From Acidobacteriota bacterium (GTDB lineage Bacteria; Acidobacteriota; Vicinamibacteria; Vicinamibacterales; UBA2999), in contig CANIBQ010000004.1 of the NCBI GenBank assembly GCA_947465645.1, positions 1 through 64,000 on the forward strand: 64,000 bases of DNA, read 5' to 3'. The notes under the pieces were generated by a model. It was not told where the DNA came from, searched no databases, and was given only the letters and a program-made list of their open reading frames with translations. This document shows positions 30,325 to 38,911 of this stretch, one piece after another (the first letter of the stretch is position 1; the number at the start of each line of letters is the position of its first letter). The position numbers were made by a program, and so were the translations under genes.

Positions 30325-31301
30325 TATTCGAATTTGTACGCGGTTTCGTTGGACGTCACCACCAGCTGCCCGCTCGGACCGAATGCCAGACCCACCAGGG
30401 CTCCGCCCGTCACCACCGCCTCCGGGGGGCGATCGTCCGAGGTAAACCGGTAGACACCGCTTGACCCGGCCAGCGCGTCAACCACGTGGAGCGAACCATC
30501 GGGGGCGAAGGCCAGGCCCTGCGGGCGTCCCAGCGGCGTCGACACCGTCCGTACCGCTCCATGCCTGTCGATGCAGTACACGTGGTCGTACGACCCGAGC
30601 GTCGGACCGCTCACGTACAGCTCACCCGCGGGGCTCATCGCCAGGTGGAACGCGGCGACACTCGGCGGCAGCACCACAAACGGCGCCGCGCGGCCGTCGC
30701 GGGTGCGAAAGATGGTGCCCGACCGGTCCCCCACGTACATCCACCCGTCATCGTCAAAAGCCAGGCCGCACGCGACCCCGAGATCCGCGGCGACCTGCTT
30801 CTGGGAGCCGTCATCTTCGATCCGGTAGACGGCCCCGTCGAACCGGCTCGAGACGTAGAGGTGCTTGTCAGGTCCAAACGCCATCGACGTGGCATTGACG
30901 ATGCCGGAGACGAACGGTTCGCGGGCGCCGGCCGGCGTGACGCGGAAGATCGAGACGGGCGCTTCCTGCCCGCGCGAGCCGCTGTAGGTCACGAACAAAT
31001 TGCCGTCGGCGTCGAAGACCGGGTTGTCGACCTGATGAAGGCCCTCCGCGCACGCGCCACCGACCGTGACGTAGGTTTCGCCCACCAGCCCATCGATCCG
31101 GATCGGCTGGCGGCCAGGATCCAGATCCGAGGGAATCGTGATCACGAGGCGCCTGCCGGACGCGAAGGCGATGCGCGCCGGGGCGTCGCCGATCGTCACC
31201 GCGGTGAGCGAGTCGATCGGGAGACCGGAGCCGTGGATGGTGATGCGCCCGCCCTCCACAGCGAGGAGCGGGGTAATTGCAGTAATGGTGGGAGAACTCA
31301 T
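30324..31301 (-). CDS. IPT/TIG plus NHL/SMP-like beta-propeller protein
   Basis: A 325-residue protein with an IPT/TIG immunoglobulin-like domain (about 1-85; TAITPLLAVEGGRITIHGSG). It is followed by a six-bladed propeller of about 230 residues (FDADGNLFVTYSG, FGPDKHLYVSSRFDGAVYRI, FDDDGWMYVGDRSGTIFRT, FAPDGSLHVVDALAG). There is no signal peptide, so it appears cytoplasmic. ATG 31301 is chosen because the homology starts there; an upstream TTG would need a start within a hairpin. The stop is inside the 9-bp repeat. Function unknown; propellers of this kind usually bind ligands or have lactonase-type activity. Confidence 0.8.
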   Translation of the reverse strand: MSSPTITAITPLLAVEGGRITIHGSGLPIDSLTAVTIGDAPARIAFASGRRLVITIPSDLDPGRQPIRIDGLVGETYVTVGGACAEGLHQVDNPVFDADGNLFVTYSGSRGQEAPVSIFRVTPAGAREPFVSGIVNATSMAFGPDKHLYVSSRFDGAVYRIEDDGSQKQVAADLGVACGLAFDDDGWMYVGDRSGTIFRTRDGRAAPFVVLPPSVAAFHLAMSPAGELYVSGPTLGSYDHVYCIDRHGAVRTVSTPLGRPQGLAFAPDGSLHVVDALAGSSGVYRFTSDDRPPEAVVTGGALVGLAFGPSGQLVVTSNETAYKFE

Positions 31302-31343
31302 TAGGTAAAAGGGCAAAGGTTACTACCTTTACCCTTTGACCTA
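31302..31343 (-). terminator. 19-bp hairpin between the HNH gene and the NHL gene
   Basis: Arms 31302-31320 and 31325-31343 are complementary over 19 bp with two mismatches (loop TACT). The hairpin starts one base before the ATG of the NHL gene and follows the HNH gene stop by 11 nt. It could terminate HNH transcripts or hide the NHL start region; no U-run follows. The arms are again built of A+G-rich heptamers (AAAGGG-like). Confidence 0.5.
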
Positions 31344-31354
31344 CAGGTACAGGA

Positions 31355-31888
31355 TCAGGCGTCGTCGAGTTCGAGGTTCCAGTACAGGTAATCGCGCCAG
31401 CTCTCGGGCGCGTCCCGGAGGCCGATCGTGATACGCATCGCCGGCGCCGAATCAGGCCTCCGAGGCACGCGCTGCAGCCGCATCCCGGCTTCATGCGGCG
31501 TGCGTCCACCCTTCCTGCGGTTGCACCTGACGCAGCAGGTGACGATGTTCTCCCAGTCCTTGCGGCCACCCTGGGCAACGGGCACCACGTGGTCGAAGGT
31601 GAGGTCGGGGGTCGGCAGCGCCTCGCTGCAGTACTGGCAGGTGTGGTTGTCGCGGGCATAGATGTTCGCCCGGGAGAACGGAACGTAGTCGAACCGGCGT
31701 TTTATTTTGACGAAGCGGAGGAGGCGGATGACGGAAGGCAGCTTGAAGCTGACGGACACCGCCCTTATCTCGCGGTCGTGGACCGCGATCACCTCTACCT
31801 TCCCCTGGCACCACAACGTGATGGCCTTTTGCCAGTTGACGACCTTGAGAGGTTCGTACGAGGCGTTGAGAAGGAGCGTCTGCTCCAT
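31355..31888 (-). CDS. HNH endonuclease family protein
   Basis: A 177-residue protein. The N-terminus MEQTLLLNASYEPLKVVN is a typical family signature. The HNH zinc-finger nuclease domain (about 75-130) shows CQYC, DLTFDHVVPVAQGG, NIVTCCVRCNRRKGGRTP. It is probably a housekeeping-type nuclease of unknown substrate. ATG 31888 begins the signature; an in-frame ATG at 31900 is possible. A possible sigma70 promoter (TTGACA at 31928-31923, CATCAT 18 nt on) would leave a very short leader. Confidence 0.88.
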   Translation of the reverse strand: MEQTLLLNASYEPLKVVNWQKAITLWCQGKVEVIAVHDREIRAVSVSFKLPSVIRLLRFVKIKRRFDYVPFSRANIYARDNHTCQYCSEALPTPDLTFDHVVPVAQGGRKDWENIVTCCVRCNRRKGGRTPHEAGMRLQRVPRRPDSAPAMRITIGLRDAPESWRDYLYWNLELDDA

Positions 31889-31983
31889 AACCACGATCAT
31901 GATGCCCGCACGCCGCCTGAGGTGTCAAGAGTTTGGGACGCTCAACACTAGTGAACGCAGGGAGTTACGCCGATATTACAGCC

Positions 31984-32553
31984 GTGCGATCAGTCTCGAG
32001 GACCCTGCTGGTGCTGCTGCTGGCGATGAGTGCGGGTGCCTGCGCCACGCGGCCCGGCATCCCACGCCCCTTCCCGGGCGCGGCATTGCCGCCTGGAGCG
32101 GTTGAGTCGCCCCCCGACAGGCCGGCGCCGCCACCGGATCGCGCTGCCGCCAGTCCGCCGGCGCCCGCCGTGGTCCCGACTGCGTTGATCTCGACGGCGC
32201 TGATTTCGACGGCGCTGAGTTTCCGTGGCGTGCCCTATCGCAACGGCGGGACCGATCCCTCCGGTTTCGATTGCAGCGGGTTCGTCCAGTACGTCTACGC
32301 GCGGCACGGCGCCGCGCTGCCGCGCGAGGTTCGCGAGCAGTACCTCACCGGCCGTCCGATCGGCGTGAAAGAGTTGAAGGCGGGCGACCTGGTGTTCTTC
32401 GAGACCGTGAAACGCGGGGCGTCACACGTGGGGATGGCGATCGGCGGCGACGAGTTCGTCCACGCCCCCAGCTCGCGCGGCGTCGTCCGCGTCGAGCGCC
32501 TGACCTCGTCCTACTGGGCCACCCGCTTTGTCGGCGCGCGGCGCGTCAGCTGA
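31984..32553 (+). CDS. NlpC/P60-family peptidoglycan hydrolase lipoprotein
   Basis: A 189-residue lipoprotein; RSVSRTLLVLLLAMSAGAC gives signal and lipobox with Cys at 20. A Pro/Ala-rich linker and a short tandem TALISTALISTAL follow. The NlpC/P60 cysteine peptidase domain has nucleophile Cys in GFDCSGFVQYVY, His in RGASHVGMAIGG and the polar residue in EFVHAPSS. It cleaves gamma-glutamyl-DAP or D-iGlu bonds in the cell wall. GTG 31984 is preferred for the signal peptide; GTG 31951 is an alternative. It converges on the next gene with 4 nt between stops. Confidence 0.9.
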   Translation: MRSVSRTLLVLLLAMSAGACATRPGIPRPFPGAALPPGAVESPPDRPAPPPDRAAASPPAPAVVPTALISTALISTALSFRGVPYRNGGTDPSGFDCSGFVQYVYARHGAALPREVREQYLTGRPIGVKELKAGDLVFFETVKRGASHVGMAIGGDEFVHAPSSRGVVRVERLTSSYWATRFVGARRVS

Positions 32554-32557
32554 CGGC

Positions 32558-34054
32558 TTACCGGCTCGTCAGCAGGCGTGCGGGCGGCGTCGAGGACGTG
32601 ACTTCGAACGCGAAGCGCAGTGCGGGGATCTTGTTGCCGGGATGATCGTCCCGGTAGGTGAGCTGCGGCGTCAGGTACAGCCGTTGCGGCTCGGTCGGGG
32701 GACCCTGGTAGATTCCCGGATACAGATCGATCAGGTGGACGCCGGGCTCGCCCGCCGCGGTGAAGTTGATCACCACGTCGCCGGCGCTGTTGAAGCCGCA
32801 CACGTATCCCATGTACGCGTTGTCGTAGGTCGCAGCGTAGAGGTTGTCGTACTCCGTCCAGCCCACACCCTTGACATGGATCGACACCGGCGTGCCCACC
32901 GGCCCGGACGAGGGCGTGATGCTGACGATGCTGGTTTCGATGACGAAGTGGGTGACCGCGAGCGTCTTCTCCCCGTCGCGCAGCGCCAGGCCGTGCAGGC
33001 CGCCGAGGTCGTCAGGAATGGTGACCGGCACGTTGATCGAGCCGTCGGCGCCCACCTTCACCGGTTGCAGGTCGGCCTCCTGCGGCGAGAAGCCGTTGCC
33101 GCTCACACGGCTGCCGACGTAGGTCTGCCACACCAGCGAGAGCGATGAGCCGCCGGGGAAACCGGTGCCTTTCAACGTCGCGCGCGTCCCACCGGGACCC
33201 TGCGTCGGAGTCATCCCGATGGTCGCGTTCGCCACGCTGATCTCGGGCTTGGGGATCGGCTGCTTCTGGTACGGTTCCGCGTACGCGGACGCCATCGATG
33301 CGCGTCCCGGCGTCATGCGGAACGTGAACTGCGGCCGCGGCAGGTACGCGTTGGGTGCCTGCTCGTGATTCAGGTATCCCTGGCCCTGATAGCCGCTCAG
33401 CAGCTTCACCACGTGATCGCCGGGTGCACCCGAGGCGCGGAACCGCGCGACCGCGGATCCCTTGCTGCTCGCCGCTGACACCCAGCCGATCTCGTTGTTG
33501 TCCCAGTTCACCACCCACGTACTTTCCATCGTCCGCCACCCGAGCCCCTTGACGGTGAGCTCCATGACGGTGCCCACCGGACCCGACAGCGGCGACAGCT
33601 CGAACGTCTGGGTGACCTCGACGCCGTTCTGCGCGACCGTCTTGCCGTCCACGGTCGCCATGATGTCGTGCACGCCGCCGTAGTCTTCGGGGATCGCGAA
33701 CTTTGCCTCGAGCCGACCGTTCTGATCGACCTGGAACTTGCCCAGCGACGAGACGGACTCGTTGTACTTCTTGCCCTTGAAGTGGTAGTAGTCCTCGATC
33801 ACCCAGCCGCCCGTGACCGTGGACCACTGCAGGTCGACCTCCCTGCCCGCGGGCAGGCCGGTGGCCGTCGCGATGACAGCGGTGCCGACCTTCGCCGGCT
33901 TCTCGTACGCGAGCTCGAGTCGTTGGGGAGCAGGCTCCTGGGTCGCGGCCTCCGTCGTCGGAGAGGCCGCGTCAGGTTCCGGGATTGGGGAGGCGGCGGG
34001 CTTCGAGCACGCCGCCGTCAGGATGGCGACCGCCAGGGCGATGTAGAGCGCCAC
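32558..34054 (-). CDS. IPT/TIG-domain lipoprotein
   Basis: A 498-residue lipoprotein; ALYIALAVAILTAAC gives the signal and lipobox. After a Pro/Glu-rich linker it holds three Ig-like segments. Two have matching sequences: LSPLSGPVGTVMELTVKGLGW and ITPSSGPVGTPVSIHVKGVGW; the middle one has TPTQGPGGTRATLKGTGFPGG. A PEISVANATIGMTP linker joins them. It is probably a surface or periplasmic binding protein; no enzyme motif. It follows the 158-residue protein by 7 nt in an operon. Confidence 0.8.
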   Translation of the reverse strand: MALYIALAVAILTAACSKPAASPIPEPDAASPTTEAATQEPAPQRLELAYEKPAKVGTAVIATATGLPAGREVDLQWSTVTGGWVIEDYYHFKGKKYNESVSSLGKFQVDQNGRLEAKFAIPEDYGGVHDIMATVDGKTVAQNGVEVTQTFELSPLSGPVGTVMELTVKGLGWRTMESTWVVNWDNNEIGWVSAASSKGSAVARFRASGAPGDHVVKLLSGYQGQGYLNHEQAPNAYLPRPQFTFRMTPGRASMASAYAEPYQKQPIPKPEISVANATIGMTPTQGPGGTRATLKGTGFPGGSSLSLVWQTYVGSRVSGNGFSPQEADLQPVKVGADGSINVPVTIPDDLGGLHGLALRDGEKTLAVTHFVIETSIVSITPSSGPVGTPVSIHVKGVGWTEYDNLYAATYDNAYMGYVCGFNSAGDVVINFTAAGEPGVHLIDLYPGIYQGPPTEPQRLYLTPQLTYRDDHPGNKIPALRFAFEVTSSTPPARLLTSR

Positions 34055-34061
34055 GCCCCGG

Positions 34062-34538
34062 CTATTCCGTGACGATGGTCAGCTGTCCGGCCGGATTCGG
34101 GAACGGCTTGAACTCACCAGTGCGGCCGGCCTTGTCCTTGGCGGTGATGGTCACGGCCACGGTGCCGACGGGCGCATCGGCGGGCACGGTCCACTTCGCG
34201 CTCCAGAGGTTCGGGATCAGGTTGCCGGCCCCGGCGCCGCGGTAACGGGCCGGAACGTCCACCGTCTTGCCGGCGTACGTCAGGTGCACGACAACTTCGG
34301 CATCGGCGGCCGGCTGGCCGGCTGGATCGAGCACCGAAATTCGGAAGCCGGCGTGCTCGCCGACCTTGAACCGGTTCATCGTGAAGCAGTTCCGCGGCAT
34401 CTTGGGACCCGCGAACAGCGCCATGTCGCTGAATACAGCGAGCTTACCCGGCGTCTGTCCGGCGACGGGCAGGGAGGCCGAGGCCACGAGAGCGACCACG
34501 GCGGCGGTGAGCACGACGTACGGAATCAGCTTTTTCAC
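34062..34538 (-). CDS. Exported small protein of unknown function
   Basis: A 158-residue protein with a signal peptide (KKLIPYVVLTAAVVALVASASLPVAGQ). The mature domain includes PRNCFTMNRFKVGEHAGFRI and the Ig-like strands AEVVVHLTYAGKTVDVPARY and GTVAVTITAKDKAGRTGEF. It is likely a small beta-sandwich. It is second in a three-gene leftward unit (35448 to 32558). Confidence 0.75.
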   Translation of the reverse strand: MKKLIPYVVLTAAVVALVASASLPVAGQTPGKLAVFSDMALFAGPKMPRNCFTMNRFKVGEHAGFRISVLDPAGQPAADAEVVVHLTYAGKTVDVPARYRGAGAGNLIPNLWSAKWTVPADAPVGTVAVTITAKDKAGRTGEFKPFPNPAGQLTIVTE

Positions 34539-34593
34539 AGAGTAGAAGGTAATGGATCTGGCCGCCCTTGTCCACCAGGCGGGGATTGCCGGC

Positions 34594-35448
34594 CTAGGCC
34601 GCCATGCACGCGCCTTTGCGCATCAGTTGACGCGAGGTGTGGCGCATAAACTCGCGCACTTGCAGGTCGTCCTCGGTGTAGCGGGCCGTGGCGCGCGGCA
34701 CCTTGAGCGGGTCCACGCGGCACTGGGCCTCGGTCACCGCCGGCTGGGGGTCGAGCACTTCGATGTAACGCTGCGGGTACGACGGGAAGCCGCGGAACGC
34801 CGTGCCGACAACGCCGCCGAACCGCGAGGACAGCTCCTCGAAGTTGTACTGGAGGAAGTCGTAGGTTTCGGGATTCGGGTTCGTCGCCAGGTACTGCTGC
34901 ACCATGTCCACGACGTTGGTGAAGAAGGTGTCGCCGTGGCAGTTGGCCGCGTAGGTGCCGTCCGCCTTCTCCATCCGGCGGATGCCCGGGCGCTCGGGAT
35001 CGATGTGATACAGCTCGTGCACGATGGTATCGAGCTTCCCCACCCAGTTCGGCCGGCCGGGATAGTAAATCTGCTTGCGCGTCCGCGAGAGCACCTGGTC
35101 GGTAAAGCGCGGCAGCGTGAACGAAATCATGTACTCGATCGCCGTCGGCCCGACGTGCACTTCCGGGGACTTGGTGACGAACCACTCCGAGCGCCGCGTC
35201 AGCGCGCCGGTGCTGCGGTCGCGCCAGAAGTAATAGCCGGGCTCGCTCGCGGGGAGGGAGATGCAGTGGCAGGTCGCATACGCGCCCTCGGCGTTAGTGC
35301 GGCCGGACCGCGCAAAGACCAGGACCTTGCTCATGTCGATGAATCCCAGCGCGGGAACCCGCGAGGTGATGTCGGACATGAGATTGGACAGGCGCTCGGT
35401 GTAGTTGATCATGTAAGCCACGCGCAGAGACACACCTAGCGCCCCCAC
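34594..35448 (-). CDS. Putative zinc metallopeptidase-like protein (HELYH motif)
   Basis: A 284-residue cytoplasmic protein (no signal peptide). DTIVHELYHIDPERPGIRRM contains HExxH, the zincin active-site motif; a later CHGDTFFTNVVDM may contribute a further ligand. ITSRVPALGFIDMSKVLVFARSG precedes it. The family is not recognised beyond this. Start is GTG 35448, with GGAG 5 nt upstream; the later ATG 35412 has no such site. It begins the unit with the exported protein and IPT lipoprotein, which may be its substrates or partners (inference). Confidence 0.6.
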   Translation of the reverse strand: MGALGVSLRVAYMINYTERLSNLMSDITSRVPALGFIDMSKVLVFARSGRTNAEGAYATCHCISLPASEPGYYFWRDRSTGALTRRSEWFVTKSPEVHVGPTAIEYMISFTLPRFTDQVLSRTRKQIYYPGRPNWVGKLDTIVHELYHIDPERPGIRRMEKADGTYAANCHGDTFFTNVVDMVQQYLATNPNPETYDFLQYNFEELSSRFGGVVGTAFRGFPSYPQRYIEVLDPQPAVTEAQCRVDPLKVPRATARYTEDDLQVREFMRHTSRQLMRKGACMAA

Positions 35449-35616
35449 GAGTTCTCCAGGTCCCGTTTTCAGTTGTTAGTGGTCCGAGCCGCGTCGATTA
35501 TCGGCCGACGCCCCGAAGATTTCAAGCTGATGCCCCGCGGCAGCAACGTGTTTCACCTTCTAAAAACAAACATCGGCGTCGAATGCGCGCCACTGCACTC
35601 GGCCATAAATAAAAAA

Positions 35617-35658
35617 TCAGGGGCTAGGGGGAAGGTGTCAGGGGTTAGGGAAGGGAAC
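35617..35658. repeat. Period-7 DNA repeat at the mtgA 3' end
   Basis: 42 nt read as six heptamers: TCAGGGG, CTAGGGG, GAAGGTG, TCAGGGG, TTAGGGA, AGGGAAC. The mtgA stop codon (complement of 35638-35640, in TCAGGGG) is part of the repeat, and so are the last PFPNP residues. The remaining gap 35449-35616 shows no gene. Confidence 0.75.
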
Positions 35659-36555
35659 TGGCTCAGCCGTAACCGGCGGCGGGTCGTCAGGCAATGCGTT
35701 TTGCGGAGAATCCTCAACGATCGGGGCCTCTGACTCTGAATCCGCAGGCGCCGTCGCCTCGGATTCGGTCCCCGATTCTGCAACCGCCTCCGTCGCATCG
35801 GCGACGGGTACGACGACCGGCGCGGGCGGGGGCGGCGTCACCTGCCCCATACGGCTGAGCACGATCTGCCGGCGCCGCGCGAGGCGCGCATTCGGCCGCG
35901 CCGGGTTGAGCACGCGCGGGTTGATGATCGCGCCGGCCAGCAGCGCCGCCTGTTCGCGCGACAGCCCGGCGGCAGACACACCGAAGTAGGTGCGCGCCGC
36001 GGCGTCGGCGCCCCAGATGCCGTCGCCCCACTCGATGACGTTCAGGTAGATTTCGAAGATGCGCGCCTTCGGCAGGGCGGCCTCGAGCCGTCGCGCAATG
36101 ATCAGTTCACGCAGCTTCCGCAGCGGATTGCGGGACGGCGACAGGTAGAGGTTCTTCGCGAGCTGCTGGGTGATGGTGCTCGCCCCCCGGATCGGCTGCC
36201 CCTGTTCCCAGTTGACCTGGATCGACTCGCGGATCTGCTCGACGTCGATCCCTTCGTGGTCCCAGAAGGCGCTGTCTTCGGCGACCAGCACGGCCCGCTT
36301 CAGGTTCTGCGAGATCCTCGAGTAAGGCACCCACCGGTGAACATGCCTCACCGTCTTCCCTTCACGCGCGGCTTCGTCCGCCCGCAGTTGCATGAACGCC
36401 GTCGTGGTCGGATTGGTGGTGGCGAGCACCCGGACGTCGGGCAGCGTCAGGTAGACATAGGCCACGACCCCAAAGCCCACGGCCACCGCGACCAGGAAGG
36501 CGCGGAGCAGCTGGGTGCGAAGCCGGCGGGCCCCCGGACCCGCCCCACGTTTCAT
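35638..36555 (-). CDS. mtgA: Monofunctional biosynthetic peptidoglycan transglycosylase
   Basis: A 305-residue GT51 enzyme that polymerises lipid II. A single N-terminal membrane anchor (about 16-38) precedes the GT51 core: EDSAFWDHEGID (catalytic Glu), GASTITQQLAKNLYLS, RKLRELIIARRLE, FEIYLNVIEWGDG and GAIINP. No transpeptidase domain follows. The C-terminal roughly 70 residues are a Pro/Glu/Ala-rich tail, longer than in E. coli MtgA and ending in repeat-coded residues. It is last in the six-gene unit (4-nt overlap with the M48 gene). Confidence 0.94.
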   Translation of the reverse strand: MKRGAGPGARRLRTQLLRAFLVAVAVGFGVVAYVYLTLPDVRVLATTNPTTTAFMQLRADEAAREGKTVRHVHRWVPYSRISQNLKRAVLVAEDSAFWDHEGIDVEQIRESIQVNWEQGQPIRGASTITQQLAKNLYLSPSRNPLRKLRELIIARRLEAALPKARIFEIYLNVIEWGDGIWGADAAARTYFGVSAAGLSREQAALLAGAIINPRVLNPARPNARLARRRQIVLSRMGQVTPPPPAPVVVPVADATEAVAESGTESEATAPADSESEAPIVEDSPQNALPDDPPPVTAEPVPFPNP

Positions 36556-37994
36556 CCGCTCACCACGATCTTGATGCGCGCACCCACCACCGGCTGCGAG
36601 CCGGGCTGCGCGTTGTTCATGATCGCCAGCGACGCCGGCTTGATCACGCCACCGGAGCGCTCCGCGATCGAGGCCCAGCTATCCCCGGCGCGCACGACGT
36701 ACAGATCGACGCGATCGGGACGGATGTTCTCCGCCTCCTCGGCCGACAGCCGCTTGAACGATCGGATGGTGCGGACGAACGCGCTGTCCGCCTGCTGAAA
36801 TGCGTTGGGCGCCGCCATGCCGGCCACCAGGTAGTAATTGGTCCCGTAGGCAATGTGCGCCGCCCGCGTGCCGACCGCGCCGAGGCCCTCGATCTGTCCC
36901 TGGTAGACGCCGACGAAGGCGTCGTTGCCGTCGATCGTCGCGCGCTCGCCCTGCACCGCCTGGAAGCCCGCCATCCGCATGTGGTTGAGCGCGATCTCCT
37001 GCATGTTGCGCCCCTGCGGCTGCTCCACCAGTTGCATCAGGATGAAGATGTCGGCGCCGGGCGCCTTCGCCATCACCTGCGACGGGCTGTTGGCGATCTC
37101 CCACCCGGTCGGGAAGTCGATCCGGAACCGCAGCGGCGGGTGGAGGAACGTGCTGCCGCGCGCGATCCCCTGCTCGGGGTTGTCGCCGTAGACCATCCCG
37201 TCGATCCGCCGCAGCAGCGCGTCGCGATCGGTGGCGTTGGCGCTTGGCGTGGTCTTCCTGAGCTGCTCCACCAGCGGCTGGATCTCCTTCACCCGCGAGA
37301 GCGGCTCGGGGTGGCTCGACATCCAGTTGGGGATGCCCTTGCGATCGCCCTGCGCTTCGTCGAGGCGCCCCAGCGTCGAGAGCATCCCGGGCACGCCTGC
37401 CGGATCCCATCCGCCGGCGGCTTCGTACTTCGCGCCCAGCTCGTCCGACTGCAGCTCGTCGTCTCGCCCGTACTTCAGGAACAACGCGCCGAGCGCCGTG
37501 GACGTCAGGTCGCCGAACGGCCGTGCCGCGGGGACGAAGATGCCGAGCGCGATCAGCCCGATCTGCCCGCCAAGCCCGCGCGTGTACTGCTGCGCCGCAT
37601 GACGCGCGGTGACGTGGCCGATCTCGTGGCCAAGCACCCCGGCCAGCTCCGCCTCGTCCTGGAGAAACGCCAGGATCCCGCGCGTGATGTAGATGTAGCC
37701 GCCGGGGAGCGCGAAGGCGTTGATCGCCGGCTGGTCCACCACCGTGAAGTGCCAGGGGAGATTCGGCCGCTCCGACAGCTTTGCCAGCCGCAGGCCGATG
37801 TCGCTGACGTACTTCTGGAGCTCGGGATCGTTGTAAATCCCCATCTCCTTCTTGACCAGCGGATCCTGCTCCTGGCCGATGGAGATCTCCTGCCCCTCGC
37901 TCATCAGCGAGAGCTCGCGGCGGCCGGTCACGGGATTGGTGGCACAGGCGGCCACCAGCGCAAGCACGAGGACGATCGGAACGAATCTGGTCAT
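36552..37994 (-). CDS. M48-family metalloprotease lipoprotein with C-terminal LysM-like domain
   Basis: A 480-residue lipoprotein; TRFVPIVLVLALVAAC gives the signal and lipobox. The M48 catalytic part has HEIGHVTARHAAQQ with zinc ligands (HExxH near residue 123), the third-ligand region ELQSDELGAKY, and FALPGGYIYITRG upstream. After a beta-rich middle domain, YVVRAGDSWASIAERSGG and a following NNAQPGSQPVVGARIKIV resemble a LysM. It likely works in envelope protein quality control (BepA/LoiP-like). It overlaps the DapA-like and MtgA genes by 4 nt each. Confidence 0.92.
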   Translation of the reverse strand: MTRFVPIVLVLALVAACATNPVTGRRELSLMSEGQEISIGQEQDPLVKKEMGIYNDPELQKYVSDIGLRLAKLSERPNLPWHFTVVDQPAINAFALPGGYIYITRGILAFLQDEAELAGVLGHEIGHVTARHAAQQYTRGLGGQIGLIALGIFVPAARPFGDLTSTALGALFLKYGRDDELQSDELGAKYEAAGGWDPAGVPGMLSTLGRLDEAQGDRKGIPNWMSSHPEPLSRVKEIQPLVEQLRKTTPSANATDRDALLRRIDGMVYGDNPEQGIARGSTFLHPPLRFRIDFPTGWEIANSPSQVMAKAPGADIFILMQLVEQPQGRNMQEIALNHMRMAGFQAVQGERATIDGNDAFVGVYQGQIEGLGAVGTRAAHIAYGTNYYLVAGMAAPNAFQQADSAFVRTIRSFKRLSAEEAENIRPDRVDLYVVRAGDSWASIAERSGGVIKPASLAIMNNAQPGSQPVVGARIKIVVSG

Positions 37995-38911
37995 GCTGGG
38001 CTCGCTGTCACAGACATGCGTGGGGCGGACCTTGTCAGGTCCGCCAGTTGAGATCGGATGATGTTCACGGCCTCCTGCGGCACGGGGCGCAGCGGCGGCC
38101 GCGGCGGCCCCCCGACGTACCCCATCAACTCGAGCGCCGCTTTCAGGCCAGCCACTCCGTACCCCCCGCCAAGCGACCGCGCCAGCGGCATCAGCCGCTG
38201 CTGCAGCGCGCGCGCCTCCTCGATCCGGCCTTCCCGGACGAGGCTGCGCATCGCCACGCAGGCATCGGGCACCAGGGCGGCGATTGCCAGAATCGCGCCG
38301 TTGGCCCCCGCGCAGAACGAATGGACGAGCGTGGTCGCCGAGCCCCCCAGCACCACGAAATCATCCGGCGTGCGATTCACGAACTCAGCAATCAACCCGA
38401 CGTCCGACCCGGAGTCCTTCATCCCGACGATATTGGGATGGGTCCCGAGCCGCTCGACCGCTTCAGGCGCGAGCACCACCCCGGTAAACACCGTCACGTT
38501 GTAGAGCAGCACCGGGACCGGCGACGCGTCCGCCACCTCCGTGTAATGCCGCACGAACACATCGGTCGTCATCTGCGGCTTGAAGAAAGAGGGCGTGCGG
38601 ACGAGCACGGCATCCACGCCGGCGGCCGCCGCTCGCCTGCTCGCGGCAATCGTCGCCCTGGTGGACTCGCGGCCCGTACCCGCGATAAGCACGCGGTCGC
38701 GCGGCACCTCGCGGCGGCCGATCTCGACGATGCGGTCGGCTTCTGCGTCGTCGAGTTGGGGGGCTTCGCCGTTGGAGCCGAGGACGACGAGACCGGTGAG
38801 CGGCGTCTGCATCCAGCGCGCGATGTTCGCGCGCAGCCCGGCTTCATCGAGCGTGTCGTCGGGTCGAAACGGTGTCGAGATCGGAGTGAAAATCCCCTCG
38901 AAACGCTTCAT
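37991..38911 (-). CDS. Dihydrodipicolinate synthase/N-acetylneuraminate lyase family protein
   Basis: A 306-residue TIM-barrel aldolase of the DapA/NanA family. GSNGEAPQL holds the pyruvate-carboxylate binding site, YNVTV contains the catalytic Tyr (about 137), and the Schiff-base Lys is in GMKDSGSD (about 165). Overall substrates vary in this family; with lysA elsewhere, DapA is possible, but an amino-acid or sugar-acid lyase is equally likely. ATG 38911. It overlaps the upstream permease by 4 nt and its C-terminus is coded by a palindrome (38024-38045). Confidence 0.88.
   Translation of the reverse strand: MKRFEGIFTPISTPFRPDDTLDEAGLRANIARWMQTPLTGLVVLGSNGEAPQLDDAEADRIVEIGRREVPRDRVLIAGTGRESTRATIAASRRAAAAGVDAVLVRTPSFFKPQMTTDVFVRHYTEVADASPVPVLLYNVTVFTGVVLAPEAVERLGTHPNIVGMKDSGSDVGLIAEFVNRTPDDFVVLGGSATTLVHSFCAGANGAILAIAALVPDACVAMRSLVREGRIEEARALQQRLMPLARSLGGGYGVAGLKAALELMGYVGGPPRPPLRPVPQEAVNIIRSQLADLTRSAPRMSVTASPA
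38024..38045. repeat. TTGTCA-loop palindrome in the DapA-like 3' end
   Basis: GGCGGACC (38024-38031), TTGTCA (38032-38037), GGTCCGCC (38038-38045): a perfect 8-bp stem with the TTGTCA loop shared with the elements at 47733 and 55175. It lies inside the coding region, close to the stop. Confidence 0.7.
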
